Of a stretch of 64,000 nt of DNA, positions 46,333 to 56,433 are shown piece by piece. The DNA lies in NCBI GenBank assembly GCA_019096065.1, contig JAGUCH010000007.1, positions 6,222,501-6,286,500 of the forward strand, written 5' to 3'. Made by a program: the position numbers and the translations under genes. Each line of letters opens with the position of its first letter. Within the stretch, counting starts at the first letter, position 1. This stretch comes from Paracyclopina nana (lineage: Eukaryota > Arthropoda > Copepoda > Cyclopoida > Cyclopettidae). The notes under the pieces are model-generated. The model was not told where the DNA came from. It searched no databases and saw only the letters and a list, made by a program, of their open reading frames with translations.

Positions 46333-47615
46333 ATTTTCACACCACGAACATTCACACTTAACTGAATAATTTTCCTGACTTTTTGCGGCTATTTTCCCCT
46401 TTGGCCAAATCGATGAAAAAACTATTTATGGCTCTTTGACGAGATCATCTATATCCAGTTTTTCTGCTAATGAAACATTACATTAAAAAATCAAAGGAAT
46501 CTGAACTTTTAATTCCATATTTCCGAACGTTGAAACGTTGAATGTTTTCAAAAGTAGATGAACACCGCATTAAGGATCCAAGGAGCGGGCTTGTGAAATA
46601 TCGTATATTAAGGCTATAAAAGAGAGAGATATAATAATTTTCACCATTTTTTTTAGATTCGCTTTGACAGCCACAAGATGGATTATACAACTTTTTAAGG
46701 CCTTCATTGCATTGTTTACAGTCAATTTAAAAAAAAGATCTCTATTTGGAATACGTATTTCATGCATTGTTTTCAAGACCAGAAAAATGCTGACATTTTG
46801 TATAACTTGATGCCATCTTGCTCAAATGTCAACTTGTGAAAAAATGCTACAATTTGCCATATCTGCTCTAAGCTTCATCTCTTACTCCGCAAAGTTGCTC
46901 CAAATTATTAAGCTGCCTTAATTGCTTGTGCGTCATTTGTTGGCTAATTCGGTCTAATATGTTTCATGTGGCCAATTTTACGATGTTACAAATGGCTAAA
47001 TGCCAAGTAAAATAATGAGCAATAAACATGTCAAAAGTTGATATCATTTTTTGTCATTTTTTTTGCGCACAAAGCCAACAATAAACAATTATTCCTTGCA
47101 GTGATTTCAACTCAAAAATAAAAATATAGTACCATTATTTTTTGGCTCTTTACAAAAACTTTTGGCCTTGGCTCAATTCTAGTGAAATTTCAAGTGACTG
47201 ATCAGCAAAATGGGATTTTTCTGCCTTAAAGATTTTCATTAGTGAATAACCAAAATCTTTGGAATTTCATTGAAACAAAGGCGCTCCAAGCTCATAAAGC
47301 CACAAAGCAATAAGTGGAATTTCTGGTCCAAGGCTGATAGAATTCAGACAACCATGAATCAAAAAAAGTTTTCTAGCATGATGCCTATATGATGATTTTT
47401 TGGCAGAACACCGAGTTTATGATGGCAAATATGCGCTTGAAAAAGTGGTCTGCTTTTTGCTGTATGGAACTTTGAATAAGGCAGAAGCTAAGGAAGTGTT
47501 TTACACATGTCTGAATGAATTTAATGGTGTCAAGACATTTTTGATTCCTGTATACGAGCCGGTTTTCAGGGTTCAAGTGGGTTGCTATTAGTAACAGAGC
47601 CATTGAGGAGGAAAC
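46333..47615. other. Intergenic
   Basis: This is the upstream flank of both the mucin-like gene and the ML-domain gene. GTAGATGAACACCGCATTAAG (46554-46574) resembles the terminus of the foldback element at 20187-20623 but has no inverted partner nearby. No supported coding sequence was seen. Confidence 0.45.
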
Positions 47616-48427
47616 ATGCGTTATTTAATTCTGATCTCTTGCCTTTTTTCCGCGAGTTTCGCGCAATCCGGATTTTCCCCCGAATTGCAAGAAGCCATCG
47701 ATTTTTGCGGCAGTCTCACTGCGTTGACAGAGGGAAATTGCCCACCCAAACCTTCAGCACCGATTCCAAATGCTGACAAAACCTTCAAGGGTGCCAAAAA
47801 CATCAAACTGTGCAAACCCACGTAAGCCAACTACAAAAACTCATAATCATTCCCCAAAATTAACTTTAAATTTTTTTGCAGGGACGTTCCCGGACTGGTT
47901 AATCCTCAGCAGTTGTGGACCCTGACCAAGCTGAAATTTGTGGGGCTCAATGCCCATTTCAATGAGGAGAAAGGAAGATATGCACTGAGCAGTGGATCCT
48001 TTTTGATGGCTGTCAACTTTACTGCGCCCAAAAATGTGGACTTTTTGGTGGGACGAGCTGTGGGCATTCTCCCGGAATTGCCCAGAAAAGAGAGCTTTGA
48101 GAGGGACATTTGCAGCCCTTTCTTCCAGGATCCCTGCAAAATTCGCGCCTCAGGTAAAACAACATATTAGATAAAAGCTGATCTTCTTTGAGGCAGAACG
48201 AGTTTTTTGTAGGCCAATCCAGATGCCCTCTGGTGGAAGGAAATGATGTCAACTTGGCTGGGCTGATGGAGTCCAAGGGAAATTTCTATCCGGATTTGCC
48301 AGTCGATTTGCGCTTCGAGATCTACGAGTCACCTGTGGCTCAGCCTAACCAGTGTGTCACGCAAGAGACCTTGAGCCAATATGGGGAACCGCTCATTTGC
48401 TTCATCATCCCTGGTTACATTCAATAA
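47616..48427 (+). CDS. NPC2-like ML-domain secreted lipid-binding protein
   Basis: Three exons (47616-47821, 47882-48153, 48213-48427) give 230 aa. The signal peptide is MRYLILISCLFSASFAQ. The C-terminal half matches the MD-2-related lipid-recognition fold of NPC2 proteins: a DPCKIRASG strand, then CPLVEGNDVNL, then YPDLPVDLRFEIYE, and finally LICFIIPGY with the paired cysteine. The N-terminal half is longer than in typical NPC2 (about 150 aa), with an additional CGSLTALTEGNC segment. Arthropod NPC2 families are expanded and bind sterols, fatty acids or semiochemicals. The ligand here is unknown. The family call rests on pattern only. Confidence 0.65.
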
Positions 48428-48629
48428 CTGCAAACCTGATTAAAATCATGACGTAACAGAAAACAAGTTTCAGTATCGGAAACTGAAAACAACATCTCTT
48501 ATTTGCTTTGAAATCGTTAATTTGCCAAAAAAGCATCGATGACAGCAAAACTAATCAACCTGAATCAACCCTCATTCAGTGAAACTTACGCGTTTTATCA
48601 ATATAGAGTTTATGTCATCATGTAACATA

Positions 48630-49022
48630 GGGCGATCCCATATTCGAATTTTTAGTCAAGTTACCTTGCTAAAACAGCAACCTTGCTTGATCAGTCAAGT
48701 TCAGCTTGTTCTAGCCAAGTTCGGTTCCTTTTAGCTATGTTCAGTTAACCGCTGAGCTGACAAGCCAACGCGTTGTACATCAGCAGCTGATGAGCAAAGT
48801 TAGCTTTTCTCAATTAAGCAAGCTTCAGCTACTACGCATAAGAGAACACTTTTTGTAGCTAAGTTCAGCTTGGCAACTGAACTTAGCTAGGCAAGCAAGC
48901 TAGTACTACATAAAATTAAGCTAAGTTAAGTTCTACCTTCATAAATATCTGGGAACGGAACTGAACTAAACTTAACTTTTTACCTAACTTAACTTCACTA
49001 ACAGGTCAATATGGGAACGCCC
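48630..49022. mobile_element. 393-bp MITE, copy 1
   Basis: The ends are GGGCGATCCCAT at the left and, inverted, GGGCGTTCCCAT at the right, with TA on both sides (48628-48629, 49023-49024). The body repeats AAGTTCAG-type words. A second copy of exactly the same length, in opposite orientation, is at 52035-52427. Confidence 0.8.
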
Positions 49023-49054
49023 TACTGGATGATTTTCATACCTAACTCAAGCAA

Positions 49055-49660
49055 CACATTGACTTGAGAGAGAACCTAACCTAGACTTTGTCAACCACCC
49101 CTAAACCTATATATTTTCTGAAAGCTTATGTCCAAAGGGTTCGTTTGGTGGTAGTTTTAAAATCCTGGCCTATCCATCCTTATAACATAAAATATTAAAA
49201 AACCTCTAGTTCTCTTCAGCGTACTTTTTTCGATAAGTTAAGCTTCAAATACCCCTCCTAAAATCAAAAGGGCTAACTTTTTTTATTTCATAAGCAAATC
49301 GTTAAAATGTCCAGAAAAGGAGATATGGAGAGCCAAACTTTATGTTGGATTGTTACAAATGTTTTGCTACTTGAAAAATTGTCCCTCTCTTTCTCTTTTC
49401 CTGGTCATCCTAGCAACTTGCTTATAGAATAAAAAAAGTTAGCTCTTTTGATTTTATGAGGGGTCTTTGAAGCTGTGTTCAGTGAAAAAAGCATGCCGAA
49501 GAGAGCTAGAGGTTTTTTAAAATTTTATGTTATGAGGAGGGATAGGCCAGGATTTTAAAACTACCACCTAACAAACCCTTGGGACATAAGCTTTCAGAAA
49601 ATATATAGGTTTAGGGGTGGTTGACGAAGTCTAGGTTAGGTTCTCTCTCAAGTCAATGTG
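49055..49660. mobile_element. 606-bp foldback element with GCAA target duplication
   Basis: Arms of more than 200 bp (49055 to about 49285, and about 49425-49660) are near-perfect inverted repeats beginning CACATTGACTTGAGAGAG. GCAA flanks both ends (49051-49054 and 49661-49664). The loop contains no coding sequence. It inserted 32 bases from the neighbouring 393-bp MITE. Confidence 0.8.
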
Positions 49661-49803
49661 GCAAGGCAGTAAATGTCACATTACGACATAACCTAAACTT
49701 GGGTAAAACGAAGGAGTGCTAGCACGTTATAATAACTTTCAGTAAACTTGGGAACATTTCAGGTCTTAAAAAAAGTTGTCAATTAGAAGAAGAAGGATTA
49801 TTT

Positions 49804-51444
49804 TCATGATTGCTCCTCCAAAAATTCCTCAGTTGAAGGTGCATTCTTTTTCTTGACATAGAGATGGAGCACAGCAGGGTGCTTCCTCTTTATGTGCCTC
49901 TTCATGGCAGACTTCCTGGTAAATGTCTCAGGGCACTCTGGGCATGTGCAAGGCCTCGCCCCTTCATGAGCCACAGAGACATGTGTCTGCAGCTCTTTGG
50001 GCTCAAAAAAGGCCTTGTCACACTGGGTGCAGGCATGTGGCTTGGATCCAATGCCATGCTTGGAGGCCTTGTGCCTCTTGAGCTCGAAAGGCCTGCAGAA
50101 CTGCTTGCCACATAAATCACAGCAATAGTTATACCTCTCATGATGCCTCTGGTTATGCGTGTACAGTCCACCTTGGTTGCCAAACACCTTGTCACATTTG
50201 GTGCATGGGTAGTTCTTGAGATGTTCATGCACGTTCAGCCTGTGCGTTTTGAGCGAGGACGCGGAGCAAAATCCTCGGCCGCATTCGGCACACAAATGAG
50301 GCCGTTCCTTCATGTGCACGGAGCGCACGTGGATTTTGACAGTTTTGTTGTCAATGAAGGGCTTCTCGCAAATCGGGCACGTGACCGGACGTTCTCCCAG
50401 ACAAGTGAATTGCACGTGTTTCTTCAACGAGGCCTCGGACTTGAGCACAGTGTTGCAAATGTCACACTCAAACTCCTCTTGATTCCGACGATGTTTCACC
50501 ATCATGTGCAAATCCATCTTTTTCTCCTCCTTTTCGTATTTGCCGCACACCTTGCAGTAAATGACGTCGGCTATCACCGGCTGCAATTCCTCGGTTTCTT
50601 CTGGAGGATCTTCCATGAGGAAATCAGGATCGTCCAAGACCTCTTCTAACACCTCTTTCTTGTCAGCTACTTTTGAGGATCGTTTCCGTGATATTACTAC
50701 GCTAGCATCTTCCACCTGGAAATCCGGATCTAATTCTTCTTTCTTATGAGTGAGCTTCGAGGATCTTCTCTTCCTTGGTGGAGAATCTGGATCTTGATCA
50801 ACATCTTCCAGATCTTTAAAGCAAATCTTGGAGCTTTTTCTCTTTTGGCGAGGCTTCACTTTGCCAATGGTGACAGCCCATTTGCCCTTGGATTCCTCCG
50901 CAAGATTCTCAAGTTTAATGTCAGGTTTGATACCTTCAGAATCAAGAGCTTTTGCAACTGCCAGAGCTTCTTGAAGAAACCCACTCAAAGTTGATTGGTT
51001 GCAAATGATGACTTTGGCCTGCAGTTCTCGTTTCATGCCCAGCAAAAAGTTGAGCAGAACATCACGCTCAAAAATGGCCTCATTCACCTCGTCATCATCG
51101 GTGATGGCGAATTGAGCATTGGTGCAACGTTCAAGGTACTCTTCGATGGATTCTTCTTCATTTTGCCTTAAAGACTGCCTGATTTCCACTTTGTCCTTGA
51201 CTGACATTTGAGTCTTGAACTCGGCCAAAAGTTTCTCCTTGAGGAATGACCAATCCGTCAGGTTTCCCTCAAGGCTCAAGAACCAATCCAAAGCTGGCCC
51301 ATCCAGGTTTTCAGCTAGGATTTTCGCCTTGCTGAATCCACTCTTTCCATGCTCTTCCTCCACATCCTTCAAAAAAGCTTGGCAAGTCAACTCGAGCCTT
51401 CCATTTTGCCAGTAAGGGAAATTCCCTGTGAATTTTCCCCTCAT
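49804..51444 (-). CDS. GZ1: Gag-capsid-like domain plus eight C2H2 zinc fingers
   Basis: One coding exon, 546 aa. Residues 1 to about 165 match the Ty3/Gypsy Gag capsid pattern: LDGPALDWFLSLEG, FLKEKLLAEF, KVEIRQSLRQ, IEEYLERC, FERDVLLNFLLGMKRELQAKV, LSGFLQEALAVAK. A basic/acidic linker with KRKSSK-like nuclear signals follows, then eight C2H2-type fingers (residues about 285-520). The second is C2HC-like (KKHVQFTC). There is no CCHC knuckle, protease or reverse transcriptase. The likely role is a DNA-binding regulator that oligomerises through the capsid fold, by analogy with SCAN-zinc-finger proteins. CTTTCAG lies just before the ATG, so a 5' non-coding exon or leader is spliced on. It is the last gene of the five-member array and the most diverged. 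Confidence 0.85.
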   Translation of the reverse strand: MRGKFTGNFPYWQNGRLELTCQAFLKDVEEEHGKSGFSKAKILAENLDGPALDWFLSLEGNLTDWSFLKEKLLAEFKTQMSVKDKVEIRQSLRQNEEESIEEYLERCTNAQFAITDDDEVNEAIFERDVLLNFLLGMKRELQAKVIICNQSTLSGFLQEALAVAKALDSEGIKPDIKLENLAEESKGKWAVTIGKVKPRQKRKSSKICFKDLEDVDQDPDSPPRKRRSSKLTHKKEELDPDFQVEDASVVISRKRSSKVADKKEVLEEVLDDPDFLMEDPPEETEELQPVIADVIYCKVCGKYEKEEKKMDLHMMVKHRRNQEEFECDICNTVLKSEASLKKHVQFTCLGERPVTCPICEKPFIDNKTVKIHVRSVHMKERPHLCAECGRGFCSASSLKTHRLNVHEHLKNYPCTKCDKVFGNQGGLYTHNQRHHERYNYCCDLCGKQFCRPFELKRHKASKHGIGSKPHACTQCDKAFFEPKELQTHVSVAHEGARPCTCPECPETFTRKSAMKRHIKRKHPAVLHLYVKKKNAPSTEEFLEEQS

Positions 51445-51796
51445 TCTTCAGCCTGAAAGTTAAAAAAGAGAGAAACTTTCAATATTTTTGACTCAGCTTC
51501 CAAGGCAATTATTGGTTAGTTTTGGGGCTTTTTATGCACATTTTTTAAAATATTGTGATCACCTACTAGAACAAGCAAGGACTTAAAAACGTCTTCTGGA
51601 TTTTTCACCAAATAGATGTTGAGTTTGCCCCTAAAATCCACCACTATCACATGGGTCAAGCCAAACAGAGCTCTTTTTTGATCAAACGTCTTTACACATG
51701 ATCTGGAAAAAGCAATAGTAACCTTTACTATCATCAAATATAGTAGTTCTAATTGAGTAGTTGATCGTGTACTAAAAATCATAAAATAAGAGATCT

Positions 51797-54136
51797 TCAA
51801 CATAAGGCAGATGGTGGCGGTTGCTGCTGTGGAATATTGCTAGTCTTCACCACGTTGCTATGCACGTTTTTAATGTGTTTCTCCAGGTTGTTTTTGTAGC
51901 TGGAACGATGGTTACACATGGGACACGAGAACTTCCTCTGCTCGTGCGTGGCTCGAATGTGCTCACGTAGGATATCTGAAGAAGGAAAAAACAGTTGAAA
52001 ACACTCAAACTACTCCAACTAAATCAATTCAAGAGGGCGTTCCCATATTGACCTGTTAGTGAAGTTAAGATAGGTAAAAAGTTAAGTTTAGTTCAGTTCC
52101 GTTCCCAGATATTTATGTTGGTAGAACTTAACTTAGCTTAATTTTATGTAGTACTTGCTTACTTGCCTATCTAAGTTCAGTTGCCAAACTGAACTTAGCT
52201 ACAAAAAGTGTTCTCATATGCGAAGTAACTGAAGCTCGCATAATAGAGAAAAAGTAACTTTGCTCGTGCGCTTCTGATGTTCAACGCGTTGGCGTGTCAG
52301 CTCAGCGGTCAACTGAACATTGCTAAAACGAACCAAACTTGGCTAGAACAAGCTGAACTTAACTGATCAAGTAAGGTTGCTGTTTTAGCAAGGTAACTTG
52401 ACTAAAAATTCGAAAATGGGATCGCCCTAAGAAGAAGGAAATCATGGCGTAATCCTTCATCAAAATTAATTTATGAATTTGTACTACGTACTTCTGTATG
52501 CTGAGGAGAAGTCGCACAATGTGCACTTGTGCGGCTTGGTATTCAAATGCACCCCATTGGTGTGCTCTCGCAAGCTGGATTTGCCCCAGAACTTTTTGGG
52601 GCAGTAGGCACACTTGTGCTTGCCCTCGAGATTCTTGTGCACAACGTCGTCATGCATTCTGAGCTTGGCTGCCACCTTGAACACTCGCCCACATCCTGGA
52701 TGAGGGCAAGGGTAACTTTGGCCTCCATTTGTACTGGGATGCACAGCCATTTTGTGCTGCCTCAACGTTGACTTGGTGTTGTAAGGCACTCCGCACTCGT
52801 CACACATGAAGTTGCCCTTGTCGTGATTGTTCAAGATGTGAGCCTGCAAGATTTGCTTGTAGGCAAACTTCTTGTCGCACTGGTCACATTGGAGCCATTC
52901 TCCTTGATCTCCATGCGCTGAGCGGCAGTGGATCAAAAGGCCACCAGAGGTTGAATACTGCTTACCACATTTATCACAAGCAAATGGCTTCTCGTTCAAG
53001 TGCACAATTTTGATGTGCTTCTGGGCGTCCGTGATGGTGAAGAACTTCTTGTCACATCGATCGCAAGGAAACGGCTTCTCCTTGTAATGCTTGCGAATCA
53101 TGTGGACCTGAAGGCTGTGACTTTTCGTATATGGCCGGCGACAAGCGAGGCAGAAGACCTGATCGCCATTTCGCTCTGCGTGGTACTTGATTTGATGCAG
53201 CACAAACTTCTTCAAGTCGTAAAAGTCTTGAGCACAAGTTTGGCAGTTGTACTGGGAGTTGTCAGTGTGGTTCTTGTAAATGTGCAGCCTGAGCATCCTG
53301 GAGGTGCGGAAAGTGGCCTCACATGTGGAGCACTTGAGCTTTTCCGACTCAGCTTGAGGCTCAGAGTGTTCACTCTTGATGTGACTTTTCAACTGCTTCT
53401 CATTCTTGAATGGCATCTCACAATGTGAGCAAATGGACTCAGACTCCTCCTTTTTCACCACCACAAAATCCAGATCCTTGGTGTCTTCCTCCAGGTCTTC
53501 CTCCTCATCTTCCTCCTCCTCCTCGTCCTCCTCCTCGTCTTCTTCATCCAGTTCATCCAGGTCAAATCCAGTGAAGTCGTGAATGGCCTCCATTTCTGTT
53601 TTGACTCCGGAATCTAGACGCTCCTCTTTGATGGCAGCCTCGAGAAAGTCTGAGAGAGAGGAGCCTTCACTTTGCATCACTTTCAGCTGAATTTCTTCGC
53701 GAAGGCCGATGAGAAAGGTCAATAGGACATCTCGCTCAAAGGCTGCATCTTGCGTCTGCTCATCACAAATGAGCTTTTCAGCTTCTTTACACCGATTGTA
53801 GAAATCCCTCACATCTTCTCCATTCGATTGCTTCAAGGACTTCCTCAACTCAGCCTTCATTTGAATGGTCATTTTGCCCCTGAACTTGGCCTTCATGGCC
53901 CTCTTGAGCTCAGTCCATGTGTTGAGCGGCTCAAACTGAGCCCATTCCATTGCTGGGCTGGTAAAAGCTTGTACTGCATATGTATATGCATCTTGGTCAT
54001 TCCACTTGAAGGCCTCAATTTGACTCTCTACTATGGCACAAAATTGGTCACAAGAAAGGCCTTCTCCATTCAGGCCAACAGGGTTGCCACTGTATCGGGG
54101 CAATAAGACAAAGCCTTTGTCCTCCACTTCAGACAT
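51797..54136 (-). CDS. GZ2: Gag-capsid-like domain plus twelve C2H2 zinc fingers
   Basis: Exon 1 is 52492-54136 and exon 2 is 51797-51975, joined in phase for 607 aa. The Gag-like part (residues about 1-175) has MEWAQFEPLNTWTELKRAM, AELRKSLKQS, FYNRC, FERDVLLTFLIGLREEIQLKV and LSDFLEAAIKEE. A Glu/Asp-rich linker follows, then twelve C2H2 fingers. The intron interrupts finger 11 and carries a 393-bp MITE. Spliced finger 11 (SAYRNILREHIRATH) lines up with GZ5 (SAYQGHVKDHIRASH), which supports the junction. The gene ends in a PQQQPPPSALC tail. A TTTTTCAG acceptor is seven bases before the ATG and only 55 bases after the GZ3 stop codon. Confidence 0.85.
52035..52427. mobile_element. 393-bp MITE, copy 2, inside the GZ2 intron
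   Basis: This is the same element as 48630-49022 in inverted orientation, exactly 393 bp, with GGGCGTTCCCAT and GGGCGATCCCAT ends. The right flank is TA and the left is GA. It fills most of the 516-bp intron that splits zinc finger 11 of GZ2. Confidence 0.8.
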
Positions 54137-54198
54137 AACGTTTCTGAAAAATGAGAAAATATATATTTATGACAGCACAGCCAATTTGTTTTCTTGCT

Positions 54199-56289
54199 TC
54201 ATTTCAAATTTGGATTTATACCATCTGAAAGATTAATTTTACTGAGTCGAGCTTTCTTTTCAGCAATATTTGCTTGTCGCTCCAATTCTCTGACTTCACT
54301 TGGCATAGGCACTTGGTGAGCAACTTTCAAGTGCTTGGTCAAGTTGCGCTGGTATTTGGCAACAAATTTGCAGCCATCAAAGTTGCACCCAAAGATCACA
54401 TTTTCATGCATCACTTTGACATGATCACTGAAAACACTCACGTAAGCTGAGGCAAAGTCACACTTGTCACACTGATACTTTTTCAAGTTCAAATGGACAT
54501 TTTCATTGTGTTTTTTCAAAGTCTTGTTATTGTTGAAGGCTTTGCCACACTGAGAACATTTGAATGCTTTTTTCTTTTCAGAGTGGGCAGTTCGCAAGTG
54601 AGCATTTACCCTTTTATTCGAAGCATATCTTCTGTCACAGTCCTCACGAGGACACTCATAGGGTTTTTCTTCAGTGTGACGGGCTAAAATGTGATCTTTA
54701 AGGGCTGATCTGCTAGAAGAAATAAACCCACATTCTTCACATACAACTGGTTTGCGACAGATTCCAGAATGGATAGCTTTTTTGTGGCTGTACAAAGATT
54801 CAGCGTGTGGAAAAGCCTTGCCACATTCTTCACAAAAGTAATCCTGCCCAATGCCATGTACACTTTTTAAATGCCTCCTTAAATGACCATTGGTAAGCAA
54901 TTTTTCTTCACATTTATCACATTGGAAATTTAATTCCTTGTTGTGCTTAACTTTAATGTGCCTTCTCAGTTCATGGTTTTGGACAAATGACCAGTCACAA
55001 TGAGGACAAACAAATGGGTCAGTGTTAAAGTGGTCTTTCATGTAGTGCTTGTAGAGCAAATTTTTTGACATCCCACTCCTTTCGCACAAGTCACAATTGA
55101 TGGTATTATCAGGGCCTCTTTTGCCATGCTTACAATTCTTGTGAATGAAGAAGGCTAGCTTTCCTTTAGAAGTGAAATCGCGACCACAGCAAATGAGAGC
55201 TTCATTTGGATGAGCATAGTCCATATGCTTTCTTAAAACTCTTGATGACTTACACAAGAGACCACATAACACACACTTCTTTGTCTTCCCTTCTGCACCC
55301 TCAGCTAAGCTGTCCTTTTTATCTTCATCAGCTTTATGTTGGGCTTTCATGTGCATAGAGAGCTTAACTCGTAGCTTGTATTTGAGTCCACACAACTTAC
55401 ATTCCCATTTGGGTAAAAGGGGCTTATTGCAGTCATAATCAGGGTCATCCTCTGGATTAAAACTAGAATCATCTGAATCATCTGATTTGGCACCATTAAA
55501 GTTCCAAGACTGAAGGCTCACTTTCTTCCTCTTTCTTTTTGGCGCTTTGACTTCCTCATCTTCATTTTTTGCATGGAAATCCTCACATTTGATGTCATTG
55601 CCTTCTTCCACTTCTTGTTTGTATTTTTCTTGGTGAAGCTCCAGATCCACGATGTGAGGATCCATGATGTGGTCATCATCTTCATAGTCACTTTTGTGGC
55701 CAAAGTCATCATCACCCCTTTCAAATATGTCACTTTGAAAAGGGAAAATGATATCCTCCTCTTTTTTCACATCTTCAACAATGAAATTAAACTCAAGCTT
55801 GGCTGCCATGGTGAAATATGAGTCCAAAGTAGTGAGATTGTCCACCAAAATTAGAGCCTCATACAGCTCAGGTCTCAGTCCAAGAAGGAAGCTGATTAAA
55901 ATGTCCCTCTCCACCACAAGTTCTTCATCATCATCACAAATTAGAAATTGTGTCATGATGCAACGGTCAAGGAAACCTCGGCAGGTTTCGCCAATGTCCT
56001 GGCAAAGATTTCTCCTGAGCTCAACTTTCTCAGTGATCTTCAGACTCACATTGAACTTAGCAGCTATGGCATATTTGAATGCATTCCAGTCCAATTTAGC
56101 AGCCTTTCTTGACCACCTTTGAGCATCATCTTTCAAGTGAGCTAAAGCATAGTCTTTCTTCTCTTCATCTGTCAAGTCACTTCTGTAGCTGATTGAGTGC
56201 AAAAATTGCCCAATGGTCGGGCAATTGTCACCAATTTTAGGCTGATGGCTGAACCAAATCTCATCACTCAAATTCATCTTGACATTCAC
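54199..56289 (-). CDS. GZ3: Gag-capsid-like domain plus twelve C2H2 zinc fingers
   Basis: A single 696-aa frame. The Gag-like domain (residues about 1-175) includes LDWNAFKYAIAAKF, VELRRNLCQ, FLDRC, VERDILISFLLGLRPELYEAL and LDSYFTMAAKLE. An acidic linker with KRKRKKVS nuclear signals and twelve C2H2 fingers follow. The third finger is atypical (LICCGRDF). The alternative start at 56277 (MNLSDE) aligns with the GZ4 start and may be the real one. The Gag half is almost identical to GZ4 at the DNA level while the fingers have diverged. It begins 144 bases after the GZ4 stop and ends 62 bases before the GZ2 ATG. The role as a sequence-specific nuclear regulator is inferred. Confidence 0.85.
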   Translation of the reverse strand: MNVKMNLSDEIWFSHQPKIGDNCPTIGQFLHSISYRSDLTDEEKKDYALAHLKDDAQRWSRKAAKLDWNAFKYAIAAKFNVSLKITEKVELRRNLCQDIGETCRGFLDRCIMTQFLICDDDEELVVERDILISFLLGLRPELYEALILVDNLTTLDSYFTMAAKLEFNFIVEDVKKEEDIIFPFQSDIFERGDDDFGHKSDYEDDDHIMDPHIVDLELHQEKYKQEVEEGNDIKCEDFHAKNEDEEVKAPKRKRKKVSLQSWNFNGAKSDDSDDSSFNPEDDPDYDCNKPLLPKWECKLCGLKYKLRVKLSMHMKAQHKADEDKKDSLAEGAEGKTKKCVLCGLLCKSSRVLRKHMDYAHPNEALICCGRDFTSKGKLAFFIHKNCKHGKRGPDNTINCDLCERSGMSKNLLYKHYMKDHFNTDPFVCPHCDWSFVQNHELRRHIKVKHNKELNFQCDKCEEKLLTNGHLRRHLKSVHGIGQDYFCEECGKAFPHAESLYSHKKAIHSGICRKPVVCEECGFISSSRSALKDHILARHTEEKPYECPREDCDRRYASNKRVNAHLRTAHSEKKKAFKCSQCGKAFNNNKTLKKHNENVHLNLKKYQCDKCDFASAYVSVFSDHVKVMHENVIFGCNFDGCKFVAKYQRNLTKHLKVAHQVPMPSEVRELERQANIAEKKARLSKINLSDGINPNLK

Positions 56290-56433
56290 ACCAGTTTTCA
56301 GATCTTATTAAGCAGCCATGATGACAAAGCACAAATTCCTTGTGTAACTCAAGTGGATTGCTTCTCTCTGAAAGTGAAAAATATATCAGTTAGATACACA
56401 GCCAAATTTTTCAAGAATAAGGATAAGTCTTCC

